Under the pieces are notes generated by a model. The model saw nothing but the letters and a program-made list of their open reading frames with translations. It did not search any database and was not told the DNA's origin. From Chrysomallon squamiferum (Eukaryota; Mollusca; Gastropoda; Neomphalida; Peltospiridae), in the NCBI GenBank assembly GCA_012295275.1, contig CM022670.1, positions 9,972,083 to 10,034,082 on the forward strand: DNA of 62,000 bases, written 5' to 3'. The position numbers were made by a program, and so were the translations under genes. Position 1 is the stretch's first letter. The number at the start of each line of letters is the position of its first letter. This document shows, piece after piece, positions 55,201 to 62,000 of the stretch.

Positions 55201-56521
55201 TTAGTTAAATAACAATACTTTTAAAAATAAATAATAATATGAAGAACAAAAACAACAGAAATTATAACAACAACAACAATGGCAACAACAACAACAACAA
55301 CAATAATGATAATAACAAAAATAATGAATGTAGTAATAATAAGATAAATAGTAGATGAAATAATAATATTTTAGTTAATTAAACATCTATATGAAATGAT
55401 AGAATTCAGGTTAATCAGATATCTGCATATGAAATAACAGCATACAAATTAATTAAATATCTGTATGAAAAAGTAATGAATATATTAATAATAAGCCAAA
55501 TGGTATATTAAATGACAGTATTTAGGTATAGTTATGTTAATTAAATGTTAAATAATAATGTATGAAATAACGTCATATATATGGATTAAATGTTAAATAA
55601 CAGTGTATGAGATATACCATTTATGTTAATTAAATGTTAAATAATATTGTATGAAATAACATGTTTTATGTTTTTAAATGTCAAATAATGTATGAAATGG
55701 CCTCAAGAGTATGGATACAAATGTTAAATAACAGTGTGTGGATATGTTGTCATTTTTGTGAATCAGACATTAAATGAGAGTGTTTTGTTTCATGTTTAGT
55801 CATGCAATCAAGGTAATTAGTCATTCGAGTATGGATTCAAACTTAGTCATGGACCACTCAGTGTGGAGCTGTTGTCTTCATCAAGGTAATTAGTCATTTG
55901 AGTCTTCAGACTTAGTCACGCGATCAAGATAATTAGTCATTCGTGTCTTCAAACTTAGTCACGCGATCAAGGTAATTAGTCATTTGAGTCTTCAGACTTA
56001 GTCACGCGATCAAGATAATTATGTATTTGAGTCTTCAGACTTAATCACATGATCAAGGTAATTAGTAATTTGAATCTTCAGTCTTAGTCATGCCATCAAT
56101 GTAATTAGTCATTTGAATCTTCAGACAGTCATGCAATCAAGGTAATTAGTAATCTAAGTCTTCTAGAAGAAATGATAATAGTTTTATTTAGAAAAAAGTT
56201 GTACAATGAACTAATAAAAGTTCTGTCTGAAATACTTCAACATCAGCTTAACATAAATCAATCATAATACTGAGGTGTTGATAAACATTCAAACTTACAG
56301 TATTATATATATGTTTAGGCAAAAATAAATATTAGACCGAGCTATAATTTAATATTGTTATTAACACAACTATTTTTACTACTACTACTACTACTACTAC
56401 TACTACCACTAGTTGTATTAGTGATAGTAATAGTAGTAGTGTTATTGATGTTATCACAATCATCATTATTGTTGTTACTGTTGATATTATTATTCTTGTT
56501 GCTGTTACTGTTATTTTGATG

Positions 56522-56592
<71 letters not shown>

Positions 56593-57763
56593 ACTGTGTA
56601 AAATCCAGGGTGAGGAGAGAGCTGTAAAACAGTTTCAGTTCAAGTCATGGCCAGACTATCAGACCACGCCCAACACAGTGACAGCACTTCTCAGACTGCA
56701 CAAGCTTGTCACTGATTGGCTCAAACAGAATGGAAAAGGACCAATCTCCATTCACTGCATGTGAGTGACCTTTAAGTAGCAGGCTGATTGGCATTCAGTA
56801 GCAGCCATTTCTAAAATGATTGTTGATGATTAAAAAGGATATAAATGTTGAAATAATCATGGTTATAATACAGTTGTTATTTAAACTTAATCAATGTTGT
56901 TTAGATGTGGATTATGATAAAAAAAATGTAAAAAGATTTTTTTCTTTTTAATGAAAATAAAACCTATTACCATGGAATCAATAAAATGTTTTATATTTTT
57001 TACAAGCCACATTTTAAACAAGTGTAGCTTAAATAAATACAGCTAATGACGTTAATTACAATTTAAATCTGGAAACTGGCATGCAGATTTTCTTTTCTTA
57101 TTTTTTTAAATTTTAAATTAAATTTTTTTAAATTTAAAAAAAATTTAAATCTAATGTTGTTTTAGGAATGGAGCCAGTAAAAGTGGGTTGTTTGCAGCAG
57201 TAAGTCTTGTTTTGGAGCGACTCACAATGGACCAGGAGGTGGACGTGTACCAGACAATTAAACAGATCCGAATGAATCGTCCTCAGTTTATAGAAAACCT
57301 GGTCAGTGTTTTTTCTTTATCCTGAAAACAATTTAACTTAATAATATTGTAAAAGTCAAACAAATAGTGCCATATACATTTCACCATTCTTTAATCAAAT
57401 GCATTTGTTTTGTTTTTTATCTCTGTGTCTCTCAGTTGCTTTATTTCTTTCTTTCTCTCTCATTTGCTCTTTCTTTCATTCTCTCTCACTAATCCTCTTT
57501 CTGTATCCATTCATTTCTTTCTCTTTGTCATTTCACTTGTTCACATTGTGTGTTTCTTTCTCTCACTCTCATATTAATTTTCTTTATTATCCTTTTTCTT
57601 CTGTCATCTTTCACTACCTCATTTGTTTTCTCTTTCTGTGTTTTTCATTTGATTATTCTTGCTATTTTAAAATTGATCCCATTCATAAATTATTATTGTT
57701 ATCATCATTGTAATTTTTATTAATATTATTATTATTATAGTGGTTGTTATTACTATATTTTTA

Positions 57764-57805
<42 letters not shown>

Positions 57806-58101
57806 TGTTATTATTGTTATTTATATATTGTTATTATTATTTTGTTATTATTGTTATTATTTTTGTCATTATTATTAATTTATTTACTATTATTATTACA
57901 GTTATTATTATTATCATCATTGTTATTGTTTTATTGTAATTATAATTATCATCATTGTCAATGTCATCATCATCATCATCATCATTATTATTATTATTAT
58001 TACATTCATCACTGTAATTATTTTTATTATTATTTCAGGAACAATACCAGTTCTGTTATCAGCTGGTTCTGGAGTACCTAGACAGTCAAGACCATAGTTA
58101 G
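18095..58101 (+). CDS. Receptor-type protein tyrosine phosphatase with kringle and EGF-like ectodomain
   Basis: I assemble 25 exons: 18095-18164, 41150-41281, 41895-42176, 42692-42829, 43284-43418, 43930-44067, 44255-44392, 44999-45136, 45956-45991, 47317-47433, 48056-48237, 48767-48854, 49333-49409, 49777-49813, 50316-50413, 51129-51248, 51684-51832, 52315-52450, 53026-53175, 53589-53688, 54453-54526, 54960-55094, 56609-56760, 57166-57301 and 58039-58101. Phases agree throughout, giving about 1006 residues. Order: signal peptide, EGF, kringle, five EGF, Ser/Thr-rich linker, PTP D1 ([24 protein letters not shown]), PTP D2 ([24 protein letters not shown]). D1 should remove phosphate from phosphotyrosine; D2 looks inactive. 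Two parts expected from the family are not found: a transmembrane exon and the D2 exon equivalent to 51129-51248. Exon 1 joined to 41150 is inferred from phase and signal-peptide logic across a 23-kb intron and is the least certain link. All other junctions are GT-AG except one GC-AG. Confidence 0.87.
20961..21030 (+). repeat. (CA)n microsatellite
   Basis: Two CA tracts separated by a short ATAGATACAT segment, in intron 1. Confidence 0.9.
22061..22135 (+). repeat. Exact 37-bp tandem duplication
   Basis: Copies at 22061-22097 and 22099-22135 are identical and one base apart; each contains TGCACAAAGATACACATGG. Downstream lies a (CA)n tract to about 22218. Confidence 0.85.
29650..29800 (+). repeat. 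GT then CA microsatellites with CAGA interruptions
   Basis: A GT run at about 29651-29670 followed by CA/CAGA runs at about 29710-29799. The two opposite-strand tracts could fold back on each other. Confidence 0.9.
31406..31453 (+). repeat. (CA)n microsatellite
   Basis: A CA run of about 46 bp in intron 1. Confidence 0.95.
31548..32545 (+). repeat. Pair of diverged direct repeats of about 170 bp
   Basis: 31548-31725 and 32363-32545 both start TAGCTCTAGGGTGGAATTAG, continue through GATCTTTCCTATCTGATGG and ATTACATCAGTAC, and end in a T-rich GGTTTGTTTCTTTTGT segment. They are about 815 bp apart and differ by scattered substitutions. A (TATC)n compound microsatellite (about 32188-32355) lies just before the second copy. 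Confidence 0.8.
32188..32355 (+). repeat. TATC/TATA/TGTC compound microsatellite
   Basis: Tetranucleotide TATC and TATA units followed by TGTC units. Confidence 0.85.
32995..33058 (+). repeat. 36-bp-period tandem duplication
   Basis: CTCGCTTTGAGAACAAAAAG at 32995 and CTCACTTTGAGAACAAAAAG at 33031, each continuing AACAAGAA; one substitution between the two 28-base cores. Confidence 0.85.
33280..33420 (+). repeat. TTTTA / TTTAA repeat block
   Basis: Pentanucleotide (ATTTT)n followed by (TTTAA)n. Confidence 0.85.
37043..37290 (+). repeat. TTTTA / TTTA repeat block
   Basis: About 250 bp of TTTTA and TTTA units, interrupted by a few variants. The long Phe/Ile/Leu/Tyr open frame over it is repeat-derived. 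Confidence 0.9.
37575..37766 (+). repeat. ACT / AAT / AGT triplet repeat block
   Basis: Alternating runs of ACT, AAT and TAG-type triplets, with the (ACT)n-(AAT)n order occurring twice (about 37575 and 37681). Confidence 0.85.
38222..38337 (+). repeat. (GT)n microsatellite
   Basis: About 115 bp of GT repeats with GCAT interruptions in intron 1. Confidence 0.95.
41895..42176 (+). other. Kringle domain exon
   Basis: About 94 residues with six cysteines in kringle order: NRC, the RCIPW motif, NYCRNP, PWCY, SC and [14 protein letters not shown] and NYCRNPKGE...RPWCY are diagnostic. The segment before the last cysteine (TDLKLSTDK) is longer than the usual short C..PSC ending. Kringles bind lysine-type ligands or proteins; ligand unknown. 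The whole domain is in one exon of symmetric phase, so it can be shuffled. Confidence 0.9.
43440..43568 (+). repeat. (GT)n microsatellite in phosphatase intron
   Basis: Starts only about 20 bp after the EGF exon donor at 43419 and runs to about 43568. Confidence 0.95.
43569..43845 (+). repeat. Degenerate TTAGTATGTAAATAAACA minisatellite
   Basis: Irregular units of about 35-45 bp built from ATTAGTATGT and AAATAAACATTAGT, following the GT repeat in the same intron. Confidence 0.6.
44393..44998 (+). other. GC-AG intron in the EGF array
   Basis: The exon ends ...GACACAG and the intron begins GCAAGTTAG. No GT near it preserves phase 1, while AG|GCAAGT is the classical strong context for a GC donor. 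The intron ends in TGTTGCAG. It is the only non-GT donor I needed in the window. Confidence 0.75.
45611..45955 (+). repeat. Triplicated 114-bp block ending in a splice acceptor
   Basis: Three consecutive copies, each with ATTAAATTTGAA(T/G)GTTGAAAA, ATGATAGTA and a T-rich tract ending in TTTTCAG followed by AGAT. The acceptor-like ends are at 45728, 45842 and 45955, so the period is 113-114 bp. Only the third is followed by an open mini-exon with a donor (45956-45991). Confidence 0.75.
46253..47303 (+). repeat. 51-bp minisatellite, about 20 copies, inside phosphatase intron
   Basis: Units read ATAGTTACCTGTTTGTAAGT followed by ATATGAATAATGAATCTGAC and GACTGTTTTAA, with T/G, C/T and deletion variants. 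Spacing of the ATAGTTACC start is 51 bp in most copies. Almost every unit has GTAAGTAT, a consensus 5' splice site, and CTGAC...TGTTTTAAATAG, which looks like a branch point and weak acceptor. It fills the intron between mini-exon 45956-45991 and exon 47317-47433. Confidence 0.9.
47317..48237 (+). other. Linker exons between ectodomain and PTP D1
   Basis: 47317-47433 encodes [20 protein letters not shown] and a following acidic/Ser segment. 48056-48237 encodes a Ser/Thr/Glu-rich part with EPIYVNI (possible phosphotyrosine docking site) and then [17 protein letters not shown] leading into the first PTP helix. The sequence is hydrophilic and typical of a cytoplasmic juxtamembrane region; it has no membrane-spanning stretch. 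Confidence 0.75.
50186..50243 (+). repeat. (ATT)n microsatellite upstream of a D1 exon
   Basis: A triplet run about 70 bp before the exon at 50316. Confidence 0.9.
52029..52310 (+). repeat. TTTA / TTTG repeat directly before the catalytic-Cys loop exon
   Basis: Tetranucleotide TTTA and TTTG units run from about 52029 to within a few bases of the acceptor CCAG at 52311-52314 of the exon encoding AGIGRTG. The repeat serves as the T-rich tract. Confidence 0.85.
55174..55760 (+). repeat. Degenerate AT-rich tandem repeats in D2 intron
   Basis: Recurrent GAAATGATAG(T/A)ATTCAGGTTA, TTAATTAAATGTTAAATAAT and GTATGAAATAAC segments at irregular spacing (55174, 55398, then 55540-55690). They lie in the intron where a D2 exon is expected. 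Confidence 0.55.
55797..56164 (+). repeat. 43-bp minisatellite, about 8 copies, in D2 intron
   Basis: Unit ACTTAGTCACGCGATCAAGG then TAATTAGTCATTTGAGTCTTCAG. Best copies start at 55910, 55953 and 55996, exactly 43 bp apart; outer copies are more diverged. Each unit contains AAGGTAATTAG (5' splice-site-like) and GAGTCTTCAG (acceptor-like). Confidence 0.85.
56517..56592 (+). repeat. (ATT)n microsatellite before D2 exon
   Basis: About 75 bp of ATT triplets ending 17 bases before the acceptor at 56607-56608. Confidence 0.9.
57719..58037 (+). repeat. ATT/GTT/ATC triplet-rich tract before the last phosphatase exon
   Basis: Mixed triplets TTA, TTG and ATC through the 3' half of the last intron up to the acceptor ATTTCAG at 58032-58038. 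Confidence 0.75.
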
Positions 58102-59114
58102 AAACATTAATTATGAAAAATAGAAAGTTTTATTTTTGAATGGGCATTAGAGTTGTGATGTAACACTAATATTAGTGGAGTTTTCAACATTGTTTTTCTG
58201 GTAAAGGAAACATTCCACTGTTTTATTTGGTTTTTAGTCAGCATTCCTTATTGTTTCTTTACATCAAGACATGTTGTTTAATTCTTTATTGGCTGTTTAT
58301 ATTGTTCTATGATGTGTAATTATTACCTGCTCTTTTGCTGTATATATGAACAAAGGGAGATCATTCTTGGGGTTTTTTATTTTTTTTTACTTGGATTATG
58401 GAATTATAACTTAGTTTTGTTATTATCAGAAAACAAAGGAAACAGTTATTTTATGTTTTTTTATATTTTTAAATGGCCTAAATGTGAGTTGGTTCATTGA
58501 TGTATATGTATGAAGAATTTGAATCATTTGGAACTTTTGAGTCATTTTCAGTTTTGTTTTTATACTCATCTTTTTTTTTGTCTGTTTAAATTCAAGATTA
58601 TTCAGTGTTACTTTCATTTAATTTTTGAGTCATTTTCAGTTTTGTTTTATACTCATCTTTTTTTTTATCTGTTTAAATTCAAGATTAAATATATTTAATT
58701 TTTTTTCTTCCTTATTCTTAAAATAAATATATTTTAAATATATTTTTGTTAGGTGTTTTTTTTATTAATTTTTTTTTTTATGGAATTGTTTGTTTGCAGT
58801 TGACTATTTTGACCAATAATATTTTAAATGTAATACTAAGCATTTTAACTCTTAATTTTAATTTTATTTAAAAGAAAATAATTTTTTGTTTTATTTATAT
58901 ATTTTTTTCAATTTTATTTCCATATTATTTATTTACTTTTATTTCACTATCATTTCATTTCTGTAATCTTCAGTTTTTGGGGGCTTTTTGTTTTTAGTTT
59001 TAATAAATAATCAAAAGTTTTATTTAAAAGATTACAAATTTTATAAACAAAGGTTATTTTCTTCAGTTACTTCATTCATTTTTTTTTTTTCTTCTAATCT
59101 GTTTAAAAAACAAT

Positions 59115-59145
<31 letters not shown>

Positions 59146-62000
59146 TTTTAGTTCACATATAAATATATCATTAATTTTAAATTTATATTTATTTTATCTT
59201 TTCAGTTATTTATATATGTTACTCATTAATTATTATGATTATTATTGAATTTTAATTTTTAATTTTTTTATTTAGTGTCTGTTTTGCTGATAAGTGTTCT
59301 TTATTTTGTCCTTAAATTATTTAGAAACTTTTTAAAATCTTCAGTGAAGATATTTAAAAAAATATTAAGAACATTTTTTTAGTATGCACAACCAAATACA
59401 CTTCTTTTATAGTACATTTATAAAGATAACTTTTTATAACTTGTTAAGATAATTTTAACTGAATTTTTTAATGTTGCACTTTATTTTTAATTAATATTTT
59501 TATTAACTTTGTAACATTTTTTTAATAGTCTTTATGATTTCAGTAATATTTTTAGCATTGATAATAATAATAAAAATAATAATTACTATTACTGTTATTG
59601 ATGTTGTTATTATTATTATTATTATTATTTATTATTCTACAATAATTATTAAGTTTGTGCTTCCAGTTTTATCAGCAGGGTATTGCATTTACTTTTATAG
59701 CACATTTGTGATTTATAATTGAAATCTGCCATTTTTGTTGTGCATTTTTTTGCTATACAATGTCTTCATTCTTAGCTTTGATGTTTGCATAGACTTCTAC
59801 AAATTTTGCTAAAAACTTCAGTCACATTACATGATGTTGTGAAAATTATATTACAAATATATAAAGATAACAATAAATCAGATTTGTATGATAATTTCAT
59901 GAGTAAAATGAGTATTTTTTAACAGTTGGCTATTATTATCAATTTATCATCATTTGTATATAATTTGGCAAAAAATATATAAATTTTTTATAAATATATA
60001 AAGATAACAATAAACCTGATTTATTGTTTTGAATAATTTTTCGATCATTTGTATACTTGGTAAAAAAAATGTTTATATATTTGTATCTACTAGTATGTAG
60101 AAAATATTTAACAAATTATATCACTAGCAAATTGATTATTTTAGTAATCAAAGAATACGATAAAAACAATTAACAAGTGATACATGTTATTACATTTCAG
60201 TTTATATATATGTGACAATCACTGAAAGTCAAATATTTTCAGTTTCATGTTGTTTAGGTCTTGTTAGTGATATATTTATTTACTGAGATTAAAATATCAC
60301 AGTATATAATCAGTGATGTTAAATATTTGAATAATCCAGACTGGTTTGGAGTTAGCATGTAACATTATATAAGAATAGTGGAATAAAGTAAAAGGGAACT
60401 TTATGGCAGTAGAATAATATATAGTATAACTATGGGGCAATAAAATATAGATTTTATGTTTTATTTAATAATTTTTAATTTTTTTTTTTTTTTTGGTGAA
60501 CTAAATTTACTTTCTTTTTCTTCTATAAATGTAAGAAAATTCAAATTTAAAATAGATATTATTTTTGTAACTTATTATTTCTGTAATTATCAGACAGGTA
60601 ATTTATAATTAATTTGAATGTAATTTTTGTATTCATTCTTGATTTCAAAGAGTGACTTAAAATATTATATATACATGTATGTATATTTTTTATTATTATT
60701 ATTATTTTTTTTTTTTTAATTAATATGGGTTTTATTAGATACAAATCCTTCATTAAAATATATGTAATAGTGTAATTATCATGTTATATTAAAAACATAG
60801 TTTTGTTGTATTTTTCAGATTTTAAAACTTTTTTTTTTTTAAATGTTTTTAAGCTTTGATATATATATATTTTAACCAGTTTAGCTTTTAACATCACTTT
60901 TTATATCTTGAATGTTTTTGTGGATGAGTACTACCTTTAATAAGCTAAAGTCATTGTTTTAGATTTTACTTTGTGTAACAAAAAAAAAAAAAAAGGTTGT
61001 GATATATACTAGATTTATTTCTTACTTTAATTTTTAATTTTTGAAATTTTAATAGTAAAAAGACAACAAAACCAAACCATGAACAATTGTGTGTTATGTT
61101 TGTCATTTTGTACAATGTGTAAATGATATTAGGTTGTGATGATGGTTAGTATTTGTTTTTCTTACATTTATCTTTTAAAATGCCTAATAGCAGAACTCTT
61201 TTTAAAAAACATTTCTTATGTTGGATGTTTTTCATTCGTTTTCTTTTAAAAAAACATAAATAATGTTATTTATTTATCAAACCATTACAGAGAGCATTTG
61301 AGCATTTGATAAAACATTGTGTAGAATAATAAATAATTGTTTTAACCAGTTTAGTAAATGTAATATAAAACATTTTTTATTACTTTTTTAACTTTAAATA
61401 AATAAATAAATAAATAAATAACAAAAATTATGTTACTGCTGCAGTATTACCACACCCAAATTAATGATAAAATATTATTAATCACACACACACACACAGA
61501 ATTAATGAATAATTTTAATTTTTTTTTTTTTTTTCTCTCTTATGTATGTACTCTGAATAATGTAATTATTTACCTATGTGTGATATCTTTTTCTATATAA
61601 GAAAATAATTTCATTTTGATATTTATGTTTAGAAATCCAGGACCTCGCCTTCTTTTAAGATATTAAACTCTACAATAAAAACAGTGATGTTTATTAATAC
61701 AGTAAAACATTAGAATTTGGATCAATCATTTTATTTAATATATATATATATATATGTATGAAACAAACTGTATATATTGTCATAGCAAAACCAAAAGGTT
61801 AAAAGTTTCTAAAAAACAAAATTTTAGCAGTTAATCAAAGTAATATTATGTAATGAAAATACTGATATTATGTGTGTTACAAATATATATATTTTTTTTA
61901 CACTCTGTGTAAAAATATTTTTTATTTATTTATTTATCATTGTTAATAAAATCTATCTCAAAACCATAGCAAAAAATGATAGATTTTTCTTCATATATTT
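58102..62000 (+). other. 3' UTR and downstream flank of the phosphatase gene
   Basis: AT-rich DNA without coding potential. Two copies of a roughly 70-bp T-rich segment (TTTTGAGTCATTTTCAGTTT ... CTGTTTAAATTCAAGATTA) lie at about 58534-58604 and 58622-58686. Candidate polyadenylation signals AATAAA include 58722-58727. Another short duplicated motif, ATATATAAAGATAACAATAAA, occurs at about 59857 and 59995. Nothing else is recognised to the window end. Confidence 0.6.

Larger units (their letters stand above)
53589..58101 (+). other. PTP domain D2 (probably pseudo-phosphatase, one exon missing)
   Basis: Motifs: [54 protein letters not shown], then directly [18 protein letters not shown] and the C-terminal [14 protein letters not shown]. 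The signature Arg is Lys (HC-x5-K), so catalysis is unlikely, as is common for D2 domains. Between [12 protein letters not shown] (exon ending 55094) and [11 protein letters not shown] (exon starting 56609) about 40 residues with the CxxYWP core are absent; the neighbouring exons join in phase 0, so the frame is kept. Confidence 0.82.

Overview
This window is animal nuclear DNA: AT-rich, packed with microsatellites, with multi-exon genes whose GC-richer exons are cut by phase-consistent introns, almost all GT-AG. The gene content (EGF-rich receptors with 138-bp one-domain exons, a kringle/EGF receptor-type tyrosine phosphatase, pancreatic-lipase-family enzymes) and the simple-repeat load suggest a lophotrochozoan, most likely a mollusc and perhaps a gastropod. 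That taxonomic call is inference.

Layout. (1) 330-1898, + strand: 3' end of a gene for a type I membrane protein with EGF-like repeats, one transmembrane helix and a short tail; its 5' part lies left of the window. (2) 5242-8653, + strand: a seven-exon pancreatic-lipase-family gene without a PLAT domain. It carries two single-base indels, so it is either a young pseudogene or has local sequence errors. (3) 11666-15628, - strand: a convergent paralogue, intact over eight exons, with the Ser-Asp-His triad and a C-terminal PLAT domain. (4) 18095-58101, + strand: a 25-exon receptor-type protein tyrosine phosphatase with a signal peptide, EGF-like, kringle, five more EGF-like domains, a Ser/Thr-rich linker and two PTP domains. 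Its first intron is about 23 kb. The rest is 3' flank (58102-62000).

The two lipases share intron positions and phases and stand tail to tail, which fits an inverted duplication followed by divergence. Genes 1 and 4 use the same 138-bp, phase 1-1 EGF exons and look like relatives with different C-terminal halves.

The least ordinary part is the phosphatase gene. I find no exon for a transmembrane helix between the EGF array and the PTP domains, and no D2 exon equivalent to the D1 exon carrying the QYWP motif. Each missing exon would belong in an intron (45992-47316 and 55095-56608) that is instead largely filled by a minisatellite, with 51-bp and 43-bp units. Each unit contains a sequence resembling a 3' splice site followed by one resembling a 5' splice site. 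A nearby 36-bp exon has a triplicated acceptor region. Whether this reflects exon loss, splicing decoys or assembly collapse cannot be settled from sequence alone. No tRNA, rRNA, CRISPR array or complete transposon was recognised.
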